Assembly (NCBI GenBank): GCA_025175895.1
Contig: CM045990.1
Location: 62,187,221-62,251,220 of the forward strand
Reading direction: 5' to 3'
DNA from: Wurfbainia villosa
Lineage: Eukaryota > Streptophyta > Magnoliopsida > Zingiberales > Zingiberaceae
Length of the DNA stretch: 64,000 nt
Shown: positions 21,799 to 33,227 of the stretch, piece by piece
Layout: the number at the start of each line of letters is the position of its first letter
Position numbering within the stretch: the first letter of the stretch is position 1
Position numbers and translations under genes: made by a program
Notes under the pieces: model-generated
Told to the model about the DNA's origin: nothing
Database searches by the model: none
Seen by the model: the letters and a program-made list of their open reading frames with translations, nothing else

Positions 21799-23689
21799 AT
21801 CTCCCCCTTTTTGATGTTTGACAAAAACAAAACATTGAGTTAGAACACTAACTCAAATCCCTTACCAATTATCCCAAATTGGTAATCTTAAACATTCTCC
21901 AAATGTTCTCCCCCAAACATTCTCCCCCTTTTTGACTAACATCAAAAAGGTCTTATCTACAAGGAGGTCAATGTCTCATGTCCCAATGAGATCTTACAAT
22001 CTCCCCCTTGGTCTAAAAATACCTAGGATGTCAACCATCTTCCTAGTGATAAGTACCATATCACTCAAGAGAGGCAATCCTATTCACTCTCCAAATTTCC
22101 AAATTGGGTATCAAAAACCCATCATTTTTCCCAATTGATGATACTCTCCCAATAACTTCTCCTTTTCAAGGAGAAAAACACATCCATCATCCAAAGATGG
22201 ATACCTCCCCCTAAAGGCTTGCTCCCCCTTGACCATTGCACCAACAATGTCCTTGGGAAGTCCCTAAGCCAATAGGAACTCTAAGCCATCAAAATTAAGG
22301 TTAGAAATTCAACATTGAACTTTCCAACACCTTAAAATTGATACAAACCTTAAACACCTCTCCTAATCCATATCTAATGAATTTTCACCCTTTATCATGC
22401 TTCCCAAAGCATATCCTAGGGTTAGGAGTGGTTAGGGACCTTAACCACAACTGAAATCGGGTTAAACAACCTTGGTTACCCCGAAATCAGGCTATCAGTC
22501 GAGTGATTCAGAAATCGACGACACACGCTATCATGACTTCCACCAGTAGGATCGATAATCAAAAATCTGATTTTCAGTTATCAGAAATGAGTTTTAGAAA
22601 ATCATAACTAATTATACGTATATCGAAAAATCATGAAATTTGATACGTATAATACTTATACTCAATTCAATGGGTGAAAAATATTTGAAAATTATTTTAC
22701 CCATAAAATAGTGAGTTTGATACAAAACTCAAAACCATTGAAATTTTCAATGTTTTGGCCTTATCTTGTATCAACTCCATCAATGGTGATTGCTATCAAA
22801 AGATAGGTTTCACCAAGGTTTTCTAAAATGATTTTAAAATGTTTTCAAAACATTATTTTGGATCATATTCCTTGGGCTCTATGTACATGACTTGTACACA
22901 AGCTTTCCCAATGATCTATCATTGAAACAAGATGAGTTTTAGTTCATCTAGATGCAAAAACTATGCACCTTGAACTCAACTCATATCCTAGCATCTCACA
23001 TGTATCTCGGGTGTATAAATACACATACATGTCAATTGGATGTGAGATGTGGGTTTTGTTCTCCCTAATCTAGGGTTTCATGCATTTTTCTAAGGCAAAC
23101 CTACTTGATTCCCTTATAAATGGGACTCCAAGTCATGCCATTGTCCTTAAATCAATTTCAATCAAATTATCTTAAATGCATGAGTGATTATGACATTAGA
23201 GATGATATACATAAACACATGCTCATAATCATGATGTCATGGCATAATATGAAATCTAAAAACACATGACATTTAATCCTTAATCCTAAACATGTACATG
23301 ACATATAGAATGATTAAAAATAAGTATGATGTCATGGCATGTTATATGGCAACTAAAGCATGGCATATAAAATATATAGGTATAGTAATACCTAAATTTT
23401 AATATTAATTATCATTTCATATAATTAATTACATTTTGTCATATTTCTATTTTTCTCCCAAGTGTGCCAAAAACTCAAAATGACACACTAACCTCCAAAC
23501 CTAAATTGTGTCAATTTTGATCATTTTATCAAACTTCTCAAGTAATATTGGCACATCCTAAAACTTTTAGGATTAAGACTCAAATGTATTTCCAAGGTAA
23601 CCATAACCTTGAAAATATCCTAAAGTGCCACCTTTACCATGGTTGAGTTAACTACCCATCCAATCAAGGTTGGCACATCCTAACCCCAT
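21799..23689 (-). other. Purine tract and 3' non-coding region of TR-GAG copy A
   Basis: The minus strand shows AAAAAGGGGGAGAT directly before the LTR (21799-21812). Farther upstream are more purine tracts (near 21925, 22000 and 22210). Near 22240-22255 the phrase TGTTGGTGCAATGGTCAAGG imitates an LTR start. The rest is AT-rich without genes and is shared with copies B, C and D. Confidence 0.75.
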
Positions 23690-25333
23690 CTAGCGTGAAT
23701 CTATCACGCTCCTAGGAACCCAAAACCTATTTGAGATCCTTGGGTTAACTAAGTATTCCTTAGGGATAACCTCCCTAGATACCTTCCTAATGACCCTTCT
23801 AGGCTTATTAGCCTTGGTCATTTGGGTCTTACCTAGGTTGACTCTAGGGGTAACTCCCCTTGCAACCTTCTTAGTGGTCACCCTAGGTTTCCTAGAAACC
23901 CTAGCCACTAGGCACAAACTATGGTTACTCTTAGGGATAGCTTCCCTAGTAACCTTGGTCTTCTTAGATCTAGTTTGTGTTCCATAATCAAATGGAACAC
24001 TATGGTAAGCCACCTTAGGCTTAGGTTTGTGACCCAAACCTTGCTTGCCCTAGGTTGACTTTTGACTTTGAGGTCCTAGGTGTTGACTTTGAGATCTAGA
24101 CCTAGACTTTTGATCATTAGACCCTTTAAATTGAGTTTGTATATTCCTAAGGGTCTTTTCTAGTTTCTCAAGCCTTGACCTCAAGGCTTAGTTCTCCAAT
24201 TCTAATTGCCCAATTTTTGAGTTTTGATTTAAACCATGGGCATTATCCTTTCTAGGCATATGCCTAGTCCATTTAGGGTTAAAACCTAAGTGTTCTTGTA
24301 TTTTCCTAATAGATTCCTTAGGTAAGGTTTTTCTAGGGACATTAGTCCCAAATTTCTCCTTATTTCCTAAGTGGACCTTTTTAGCACCTAAACAAATATG
24401 TCTATTACTTCTAGCATGCTTTTCATGTACAATAGCAAGAGAATTAAATCTTCTAGCATGCTTTTGCCTATTTACTAAGGAAGGTGCATTATTGAAATAT
24501 ACCTTAGGGTTTGCCTTGGATGCTGCCCCTACATGTGTAGCTCCCTCTTTTGTCTTTTTGCTCCCCCTAGGACATTGATTCTTATAATGTTCTTTTGAAT
24601 TGCACTTGAAGCATATGATGTGCTCCTTGCCTTTAGATGTTGGGGAACCGGCATCCTTGACTTTTGGTGCCGGTGGAGCTTGCCTAACCTTCTTTGGGCA
24701 CTTGCTCTTGTTTGAAATTGGAGTGTTCTTATTTGAAATTGGAGTGTTTGGGTTACCTAGTTCGGTGGTGAGGGTCTCTTGAGCTTGTTCTTCCTCTTGA
24801 CCGGATGTAGATGGTACTTCTTGTTGCTCCGGTGTTGAGGATGCTCTAATCTCCTCAATCCTAGAAGTGGATACTTCTTCCACTTCTTCCACCTCTTCTT
24901 TCTCCAATCCGGAGGTTGACTCCTCACTTTCTTGTGAGGATGATGAAGCTTCCTCTTCGGTCTCCTCCTCTTCCAAGTCTTCTTGGACCGATTCGAGATT
25001 GTCATGGAACTTGACCAACTTGTTCCACAACTCCTTGGCATCCCTATAGCTTCCTAATCTAGACAAAATGTCGTTAGGTATCAAATTAATTAACATTTTT
25101 GTTACCTTAACGGTTGTCTTGAATTTTTGCCGTTGCTCCTCGGTCCATCGCTTCATTTTGAGGATTTCACCGTTCTCTCCTCTCGGAGCATCAAAACCTA
25201 TAATCACGGCAAACCAATTTTCTATGTTCGTCATTAGAAAATATTTCATCCTACCTTTCCAATACGCGAAATGTTCGCGGTCGAAGGAAGGCGGAACATT
25301 GATGTCGTCACCCAATCTCTCCTCGAACTCCAT
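23690..25333 (-). pseudogene. TR-GAG gag, copy A (two premature stops)
   Basis: Start at 25333 (MEFEERLGDDINVPPSFDRE), 68 bases inside the LTR boundary. Residues 1-115 or so resemble copia gag (HFAYWKGRMKYFL, LINLIPNDILSRLG, DAKELWNKLVKFHDNL). An acidic Glu/Ser-rich linker follows (about 118-195). Next is one CCHC zinc knuckle, CFKCNSKEHYKNQC (about 240-253), and a Lys/Arg-rich C-terminus ending ...SNRFWVPRSVIDSR. In-frame stops fall at about 24187 and 24050. A first knuckle present in copy B is reduced here to SKCPK, next to a 21-bp duplication coding NTPISNK twice. No pol follows. Confidence 0.85.
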
Positions 25334-25386
25334 CTTGTTCCTCTAGCGTCTTGACTCCGGGTTGTTAATCCGTAGAAGAGCCTCAG

Positions 25387-25398
25387 GCTCTGATACCA
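25387..25398 (-). promoter_or_regulatory. Primer-binding site of TR-GAG copy A (initiator-Met type)
   Basis: The minus strand reads TGGTATCAGAGC two bases inside the 5' LTR end. Confidence 0.9.
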
Positions 25399-25400
25399 CT

Positions 25401-26868
25401 TGTTAGGATCTTTGTAATGGCTAGAGGGGGGGGTGAATAGCGTGTGTTCGTTCGTTGATGGAATTCGATCGTGATCGTCTCTACAATTTCATTAGTACGC
25501 AGCGGAAATAAAGATAATACAATAACGAAATAAACAATCACACACAAACACAATTGTTTAACGTGGTTCGGAACCACATGGTTCCTACTCCATGGATCGG
25601 GTTCGTACGAACCCTAACGATGCCAATCACACACCACTATAAAACACTCCTTCTCGACACAAGTCGGAGGCGGAGAAACCCCTTACAAATTACTCTTACA
25701 ATAATAAGAGATGAATACAAGCAATATACAATAATACAATGCAAAACTAGTAAATAAAATAACTTTACAAATGCCTTTAGATTGCTTGCTTGTTGATCGC
25801 TTGAATCGTGGTTGAAGACCCTGATTTGCAACAGCAAATCACCTCAAGACGTCCAAGAAATCGATACCAAATTCCTCCATCATGAGCTCCTTATAAAGCT
25901 TCAACCTGTGCTAGAAAAAGTCGATCAGTCGACTTCTCGGGACCATCAGTCGACTGATGCCACTGTTGTCGTGAGACAACAGCTAGATCCACGCTGGATA
26001 AGTCCAACGGATCTACCATCAGTCAACTGATCAAACCCATCACCGATCGATGGTGTCCTCACTGATCACGCGGTCCCCGGTCGAAAGTGAGACTACACTC
26101 GTGGTCGATTCGAGCATCGCTGACCGATCATGCAATCACCGACTTCGAGAGATCACGATCGCCCACCTATGGCAGTCGACTTCTAGGCCACTTCCCGCAG
26201 TCAAACCCTAGTTGACTCGGTCCAGTCGACTGCCACATGACACCAGTCGACTGGCACACCTCAAACATGAGGTTTTAGCCCAAGTATGGTGCCCCCATAC
26301 TTGCTAGACCACCCTTAGCCTAGACCTAAACCTTCTAGCCACCTCCATCATCCTCACGCCTCTCGGATCCCTCCAAGTCATCCATGACTTGTTCATCCAT
26401 CGCGTTAGCCTTCAGGTGCTTCCATCGGCTATGTCATGCTAACGGTGTCTACACCGCCAAGGCACATTGGACTTACGCCGCCAACCATTGGACTTATGCT
26501 GCCAAGACTCCCGCTTGGACTTTACGCAGCCAACCATTGGACTTATGCTGCCAAGACTCTCACTTGGACTTTACGCTGTCAATACCAAACCCTTGGACTT
26601 CTCAAATGCCAAGACTCAAGCTTGGACTTTCCCTTGCCAACCCATGTTGGACTTTTTATGCCAAGACCCATGCTTGGACTTTCCATGTCAAGACCCATGC
26701 TTGGACTTTCCCTTGCCAACTCATGTTGGACTTTCCATTGCCAAGACCCATGCTTGGACTTTACCAAATGTCAATTGCATTGTCATATGTTTTTGTCAAA
26801 ACATCAAAACATCACTCGAGTCAAACTCGAGTCCTGGTCAATCGTGACCTGGGCTGATTGCACCAACA
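25401..26868 (-). repeat. 5' LTR of TR-GAG copy A
   Basis: Co-linear with 20322-21798. Differences cluster in the CAGTCGACTG-rich part (25920-26250), where one LTR has CAGTCGAC and the other CACCGATC-like text. The minisatellite (about 26455-26770) is shorter by one repeat near 26480. Confidence 0.9.
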
Positions 26869-27586
26869 AGCTCCTCTGCTTCCTCTATGGTCTTGTTCAT
26901 AAGTGCTCCTCCTGCAGCAGAATCTAGGTACATCTTCGTGGCCTACGCGATACCATTATAGAAGATGTGGATCACCAGCCACCTCTCCAGTCTATGGTGG
27001 GGGCATTGGTAGAGTAGCCCCTTGTAGCGATCCAAAGCTTTGAATAAGGACTCCCCCTCCTTCTGGCGGAAGCTCGTGATGAGATGGCGCATGTGAGCAG
27101 TCTTACTTGGTGGGAAGTATTTGTTCAGAAACTGCTGCTCGCATTGCTCCCATGTAGTGATGCTCCCCGAAGGTAGGGAGTGAAGTCATGCCTAAGCCTT
27201 ATCCCACAATGAGAACGAAAATTGGCCCAGGCGGATCATGTCAGTAGGGACTTCGTTCATTTTCATTGTCGAGTAGATTTCTAGAAATGCCTCAAGGTGC
27301 TAGTTCGGGTCTTCAGTCGCAGCTCCCCCGAATTGACTCTGCTGGACCATATGTATGAGTGTCGAATTAGCTCATAGTTATTTGCCAAAATAGATGGTCC
27401 AGCTATACTCGGCCTAAATCCTCTAGCGCTAGGAGTTGCGTAGTCTCGCAGAGGTCGGCTATCCATGTTTACTTCGGATGCAGCTTGATCCTCCATCCTT
27501 TGCTGCTCTTCTTTCTGGCGATGAAAGGTTCGTTCAATTTCTAAGTTGATTGGAATCAGGCCTTCTGATCCTAAGAGTTTAAGCAT
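26869..27586 (-). pseudogene. Athila-like gag, N-terminal part
   Basis: Minus-strand frame 27586-27281 covers a basic/acidic N-terminus (RMEDQAASEVNMDSRPLRDY) and ...GPSILANNYELI, typical of the start of the Athila gag core. After a frameshift the frame carries IHIFYNGIA and SAAGGALMNKTIEEAEEL (26869-26960), the end of the core. The frame is then split by TR-GAG copy A and continues at 20321. Stops and shifts make it a pseudogene. Confidence 0.75.
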
Positions 27587-27849
27587 ACGACGAATCGAGC
27601 CACATAAATTTGGAGTGCTACCTAATCCTAAGAGGTAGAAAATAAAACAATCTAGCTAATAAAACCGAAGATGCAATAAGGAAATGGAAAACTACTGCTA
27701 AAAATAAAAATTAAAAACAAAATCTAAATATGAAAAATATAAAACTAAAGTAAATAAAGCAAACTAGAAAGAAAATAAAGCAAGTAAATAAATCTAATCC
27801 TAAGTCCGATCCAATTTTCCAATGTTCGGTTCGATATCGAATCGATCAG
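27587..27849 (-). other. Athila-like 5' leader
   Basis: A-rich untranslated stretch between the primer site and gag. No gene. Confidence 0.6.
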
Positions 27850-27869
27850 TCCCCAGCAACGGCGCCAAA
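27850..27869 (-). promoter_or_regulatory. Primer-binding site, Asp-tRNA type (Athila-like)
   Basis: The minus strand reads TTGGCGCCGTTGCTGGGGAC a few bases after the LTR end CATCA. TGGCGCCGTTG.CGGGGA is the usual Asp-tRNA primer site of Athila elements. Confidence 0.85.
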
Positions 27870-27874
27870 AACTT

Positions 27875-29177
27875 GATGCATGCGAACGTGACCTCAAATC
27901 TCACGATGAAGTCCATCGAGGACTCGAAGCGCACGCTTGCGCTCAACGCCCGCAAGTGCACAGATGTCGTCAAGTAATAAAAGATTATCGATCCCACATG
28001 GGCTGGGATTCGAATATCGATATGTTTAGTGGTTGAAATTGTTCGAAAGTAAACTCTAAGAGGTTTCGATTTGTGAGGGCTGTCGGTGGACTATACTCTA
28101 TTCGGTGTCACAGAAGGAAGAAGGGAGCGTGCCGACGTCTTCAAAGGTGATTTTAAGACTTCAGTTTCGCTTGTGTGTCGCAAAACAATGCTGTCAACTG
28201 GCATTGTTTAGACGTTTAGCTATGGTTTTGTGGAAGGGACATCATGCACTCTCCCGATGAGCCACCGCATCTACCGGGAGCTATCTCCTCCTTAAAAGGA
28301 TAAGATAGACGGTACGAGGATGCCGAATCAATCCCTACGATGAACCATTTCCAGTTCCATCGCATCCTTCTACCCACGGTTACAGAAGATCATGTTTACC
28401 CCTAGGTTCCTTGTATAAAATTCCCTAAATCTTAGATACGAAGGCTGTCACCCCTCGTATCGCCTAAGCACAACAAGTAAAAAACCAAACACGCATAGAT
28501 ATAGTATAAACAACTTCCAATTGTAAAATTAAACTCAAAGATATAATTTAACGTGAACTAACATGTAATGTGCACACAAGCAACTCCCTAATCCTAGAAT
28601 CGAAGGAACTACTCCATATATATAAGGGAGGAATCACAAGGCATATACATGTTCGAATACATCAGAAATAAAGACAGGAAGAAGGGATTACAATGCCTTC
28701 GTTGTCTTCTCTCCGACGTTGAAGTGCAAGTGTGGACATCCGGCAGCGTTTGTGTCGTCCTAGCCATCGTGCCCCCCCTAAGGTTTGGGCGGAGCCATCC
28801 TTATATAGACATCACCTCAGACCACTGCAAAATTCGAAAAAAGCCCTAGCCGCGCAAATCTGGCGGGCCACCACACGGCTAGGCCGTGTGCGGCCCTGGG
28901 GTGGCTGATCTCGCCTATTGGACACGACCGTGTGTAGTCACATGCCCTGGTCATGTCCCACTCTGCATCTAGCTACAAAATGTCCTTCTTTTGCTCCGAA
29001 AGTACGCCTTTTCCCCCGAAATGTTGTCCTGCACACAAAAGTACAAAGAGCATGCTTCCGAACCAAAAAATAGGAAATGCATGTAAAACAGAGTAACATA
29101 TACATGAAACTAACATAAAGTGTAATGAGATGTAAGTGAAAACTACTCCTAAAACCCTATATGTTTCGCTCACATCA
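27875..29177 (-). repeat. 5' LTR of the Athila-like element (1303 bp)
   Basis: In element orientation it starts TGATGTGAGCG and ends CGCATGCATCA. It has no tandem repeats. The target duplication GTATA follows at 29178-29182. Confidence 0.9.
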
Positions 29178-29193
29178 GTATATTTCTTGTGGG

Positions 29194-29735
29194 GCAAGAT
29201 GTAAAGATCACAAGATGCTTCCCCTACGAGTTTTGGGGACAAAGAGCATGATCACATGTCTTGAAAGGCTTCCTATATGGGTATTTGAGTATGATCATGT
29301 AAAATACTTGTTAAATGACAAAAAATAAGTAAGTTATATATAAAGAAAATATTTTACTTTGAATATTTCATTGGAAGCAAGATGTAAAGATCACAAGATG
29401 CTTCCCCTACGAGTTTTGGGGACAAAGAGCATGATCACATGTCTTGAAAGGCTTCCTGGGTATTTGAGTATGATCATGTAAAATACTTGTTAAATGACAA
29501 AAAAATAAGTAGGTTATATATAAAGGAAGTATTTTACTTTGAATATTTCATTGGAAGCAAGATGTAAAGATCACAAGATGCTTCCCCTACGAGTTTTGGG
29601 GACAAAGAGCATTATCAAATGTCTTGAAAGGCTTCCTATATGGGTTTTTGATTATGATCATGTCAAAAACTCGTTACCTGACAAAAATAAGTAGGTTATA
29701 TATAAAGGAAGTATTTTACTTTGAAGTGGCATGTA
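29194..29735 (+). repeat. Three 180-183-bp tandem units in the gypsy solo LTR
   Basis: Units beginning GCAAGATGTAAAGATCACAA start at 29194, 29377 and 29557. Each contains TTTTGGGGACAAAGAGCAT. The array begins 12 bases after the Athila target duplication. Confidence 0.9.
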
Positions 29736-30955
29736 CCGGACCCTTAGATCACCCACGGGCCCCTAGACCGCCCTTAGTAAGTTGCTCTAATAAGTTCGGT
29801 GGCTAGCTACCCCGAATTCTAGTAGGGTTGTGCGCAAATTGGTACTATGTCGGGCTGCCCAAACAAGGATGTTTATTGATTTTAAAGTATATATGTACAC
29901 ATGTTTTCTAAAGTTAACTAAAGCACAATATATATATGTCACATGTATATGTTTCTACAAGCGAAGCATATTTCAAAGCATGTATTGTAAGCTGTGTATG
30001 TCAAGTTCATGCATTTCAAGTTGAGTCATTGTGTTATGTACAAGTGGATCTATATGTTTAATACAAAAAGTACAAGCATGTCAAGCTGAATCATTGTATC
30101 ATGTGCAAGTGTTCCTAAATGTTTAATGCAGAATTTTCTTAAATGCAAGTAAGAGCATATGTTTGCATGCGAGTATTCTAATAGCATGTTTTCTTACAAT
30201 GCAATGTTTTGTGAGAATAGGATGTACTTACTAAGCTTCATTGCTTATAGTTGCATTCCTTATAATGCAGATAAGGGTAAAGCAAGATTGGAGTAAGAGG
30301 AGGCAGCGGATGAAGTGCTTGGTGTGTGTGGCGGTGGAACAGTGGATTATGATCCTAGACTTGCTAGTATTCTGTTATGTTAAGACCTTCGAACTTGTTC
30401 GTGTGGTAGTGTTCATGTTATGCGTTTGATCATGTGGTGTCTAAGAATATCGAACTTGCTAGTATTATGCTATGCTAAGAACTTTGAACTTACTAGTGTG
30501 CTAGTGTTCATGTTAGGCGCTAGGGTTGATGTTATGTATTGTTGTTTACGTTCATGTTCATGTCAAAGATGCATATCATTGCTATTGTCATGCATGAGGT
30601 TAAGTTACTTAAGAATGTTCTACATTAGAACTCTAGTGAATGTGCATGCTTAGATAGGTTAAGAACTTGTGAAATAGCCTAGTGTCAACATGTGAATATA
30701 GTTGGTTTGTTTCTTTAGCATCCGCTATTTCAAGTTAAAAGTTTAAATTATGATACTCATTTAGAAACCATGTTTAGATCGTGGTATGAGTTGTTGATAC
30801 TCTTTTGTTTTAAGTCAGGTATTGGTTAATTTATAAATAGTGTATGTGAGTCTATGGATGGTTGAGTCATGTTTTACTTGATCACGAAAAGAGTAAGATA
30901 AAGTATGATGGTAACACCTCCCTTGCTAGTGTAAGTAGAGGGGGGGCGTGTTACA
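29736..30955 (+). other. Remaining 3' part of the gypsy solo LTR
   Basis: AT-rich, without genes. It contains GTGGCTAGCTACCCC (29790-29810), a motif shared with the chromovirus LTR near 8290. It ends GGGGGGGCGTGTTACA. Confidence 0.7.
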
Positions 30956-31820
30956 TGAAGTCTATCTTTTGATAGCAATCACCATTAAAGAAGTTGATAC
31001 AAAGTAGGTCAAAAACATTGAAAGTTTCAATGGTTTTGAATTTTGTATCAATCTCACAATTTAATGGGTATTTTAATTTAAAACTATTTTTCACTGATTA
31101 TATTTCACGCAAGTAATGTACGTATAAATTTTCAAGATTTTTCAAAATAAGTATATTTACTTGTGTATTTTCAAAATTCATTTCTGCAAATCTAATTTCT
31201 GGAAATTAGATGGCGCTTGGATCGATAAGTCGATGGCAATGATGATTGCTAATCAAGTCAATCATTGGCCGATTTCGGGTAAACAAGGCTTGTTTATCCC
31301 ATTTTCATCCATCCCTAGGTACCCAAATGTCTCCTAACCCTTGTATATGCTTTGGAAAGCATTATAAGGGTGAAATATCATTGAAAATGATTAGGAGAAG
31401 TGTTTAGCGTAAAAATCAAATTTTAAGGGAGGTGAAAGTTCAATGTTGAATCTTTACCCTTAATTTCGATTGTTTAGTGTTCCTTTGGCTTAGGAACTCT
31501 CCAATGTCATTGTTGGTGTAATGGTCAAGAGAGCAAACCTTTAGTGAAATGTTATACATCAAGGGATGATTGATGAGTTTTTTTTTTAAGAGAAAAAAAT
31601 TAGAAAATGGTGAGGATTGCCTCTTATTTAGGGATATGTTATTTATCACTAGGAAGAGTGAAGACATCCAAAATATTTTGGACCAAGAGGGAGAATGTAA
31701 GATATCATTGGTATATAAGACATTGATACACTTGGGGAGAAACATTTTGATGTATGTCAAAAAAGGGGAGAATTAATGGCTTGAGTTATGTAGCCTAACT
31801 CAAAGGTTTTGTCAAACATC
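30956..31820 (+). other. 3' non-coding region of TR-GAG copy C (second part)
   Basis: Continues 3079-3958 after the solo LTR, starting with the target duplication TGAAG. It matches the reverse complements of about 21820-22790 and 44060-45080. No gene. Confidence 0.75.
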
Positions 31821-31834
31821 AAAAAGGGAGAGAT
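31821..31834 (+). promoter_or_regulatory. Polypurine tract of TR-GAG copy C
   Basis: AAAAAGGGAGAGAT directly precedes the LTR start TGTTGGTGCAATC. Confidence 0.8.
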
Positions 31835-31914
31835 TGTTGGTGCAATCAGCCCAGGTCATGATTGACTAAACTCGAGTAGTATTTTGATGTTCGACAAAAT
31901 GATTGACAATGTGA

Positions 31915-32360
31915 TTGTTATGGGAAGTCCAAGAATGGTCTTGGCATTTGAGAAGTCTAAGTCATGTGTACTTGGCAGATAAAGTCCAAGTCATGTGTAC
32001 TTGGTAGGTAAAGTCCAAGTCATGTCTACTTGGCAATGGGAAGTCCAAGTCATGGGTACTTGGCAATTAGAAAGTTCAAGCATGGGTCTTGGCATGGAAA
32101 GTCCAAGCATGGGTCTCGGCAATTATAAAGTCTAAGTCATGGGTACTTAGCAAGGAAAGTCCAAAGGTATATAGTTCACATGCATAAAGTCCAAGTGAAC
32201 TTTGCAATGAAAGTCCAAGTGTGGATACTTGCTAATTGGAAAGTCGAAGGGTGTGATATTGGCGGGGTAAAGTCCAAGCTTTAGTCTTAGCGGCATAAGT
32301 TCAATGTTTGGCGACGTAAAGTTCAAGCGTCTGTCTTGGCAGCATAAGTCCAAATGTACC
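31915..32360 (+). repeat. LTR minisatellite of TR-GAG copy C
   Basis: Roughly fifteen degenerate units of 24-35 bp based on AAAGTCCAAGTCATGGGTAC and CTTGGCA. This is the longest version of this minisatellite in the window. Confidence 0.8.
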
Positions 32361-33227
32361 TTGGCAAAGCAGACCCGGTTAGCATGACAATAGTTGATGG
32401 AAGCACTTAAAGGCTAGCGTATGGATGAACAAGTCATGGATGACTTGGAGCGATCCGATTGGCATGAGGCTGATGGAGGTGGCTAGAAGGCTTAGGCTTA
32501 GGCTAAGGGTGGTCTATCAAGTATGAAGGGATCATACTTGAGTTAAACCTCATGTTTGAGGTTTATCAATCAACTAGGATTATGGATCAGTCGACTGGTC
32601 ATGTGTTTGACACTTGGCAGCCTAGTCAACTTGAATCAGTCGATTGGGATTATAACTAGTCAACTGGTCAAGGAGTCAACTGTAGATCTGTGGCTCTGGC
32701 AATCGACTGCTAGGGTTTAGCAATCGATTGGTCCATAACAGTCGACTAATTTAAGTGGACATGATCACAGAAGCTTTGGTAGTCAACTGATCATTCGACT
32801 ACCAGGACACTAGTCAACTGATGGTAAGGGCAGTCGACTGCTAGTGTATCTGTTGGAGTTTTCTAGAGTGGATTAAGTCATTGTGAGACAACGACACTAT
32901 GGGCAATCAAATGGTGCCTTTTTGCAGTCAATTGCTAGGCTTAAAATTAGCTCGATGCAGGTTACAAAAGGAGCTCGAGATGGAGGATTTTGCACCAGTT
33001 TTTGTGGAGATTTTGAAGGGGAATTACTGCTACATTCTAGATCTTCAAGAGCAATCCAAAGCAAGCAACAAGCAAGCAATGCATTAAAGTTCTTTACACT
33101 ATTGTTGTATTTCATTTGTAGCTGCTTGTATTTATTCTTATTCCTGTAAGATACTTGGAAGAGGTTTATCCACCTTTGACGTGTTATCGAGAAGGATAAG
33201 ATTTAGTGGCGGTGTGCATCACTAGAG

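Larger units (their letters stand above)
20322..26868 (-). mobile_element. TR-GAG copy A: complete gag-only copia element (6547 bp)
   Basis: Two LTRs (1477 and 1468 bp) flank a primer-binding site, a single gag frame, about 1.9 kb of non-coding DNA and a purine tract. The target duplication AGCTC is perfect (20317-20321 and 26869-26873). It is inserted in the Athila-like gag, which reads through when the element is removed (...TIEEAEELIEEVTQ). No protease, integrase, RT or RNase H is present. The element matches the class of terminal-repeat retrotransposons carrying only gag, moving with enzymes made by relatives. Confidence 0.9.
4905..29177 (-). mobile_element. Athila-like gypsy retrotransposon lacking RT and integrase
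   Basis: Flanked by the 5-bp duplication GTATA (4900-4904 and 29178-29182). In minus orientation it reads: 5' LTR (29177-27875), Asp-type primer-binding site, gag, protease, a jump over RT/RNase H/integrase, an env-like ORF, a purine-rich segment next to the 3' LTR, and the 3' LTR (16157-4905). Two later elements sit inside it: a chromovirus in the 3' LTR and TR-GAG copy A in gag. Left LTR pieces (4905-5980 and 15894-16157) add up to about 1.34 kb, against 1.30 kb on the right. With no polymerase or integrase, this copy could have moved only with trans help. Confidence 0.85.
3959..30955 (+). mobile_element. Gypsy solo LTR, split by a nested Athila-like element
   Basis: The LTR starts TGTAACACCC at 3959 and ends GTGTTACA at 30955, with a perfect 5-bp target duplication TGAAG on both sides. 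Only one LTR (3959-4904 plus 29183-30955, about 2.7 kb) is present, with no internal domain of its own. It is therefore a solo LTR left by unequal homologous recombination. Its organisation resembles the nested chromovirus LTR: the same TGTAAC.CCC start, an antisense tRNA-like segment, a tandem array, and a GTGGCTAGCTACCCC-type motif. It belongs to a related gypsy family. Confidence 0.85.

Noticed and set aside
21287..21814. 175-codon frame and its two overlapping companions, with counterparts at 26384-26927, 43446-43877 and 48695-49046
   Set aside because: Produced by the stop-free LTR minisatellite in all three registers; the repetitive Trp/Thr/Leu peptides are not protein-like.
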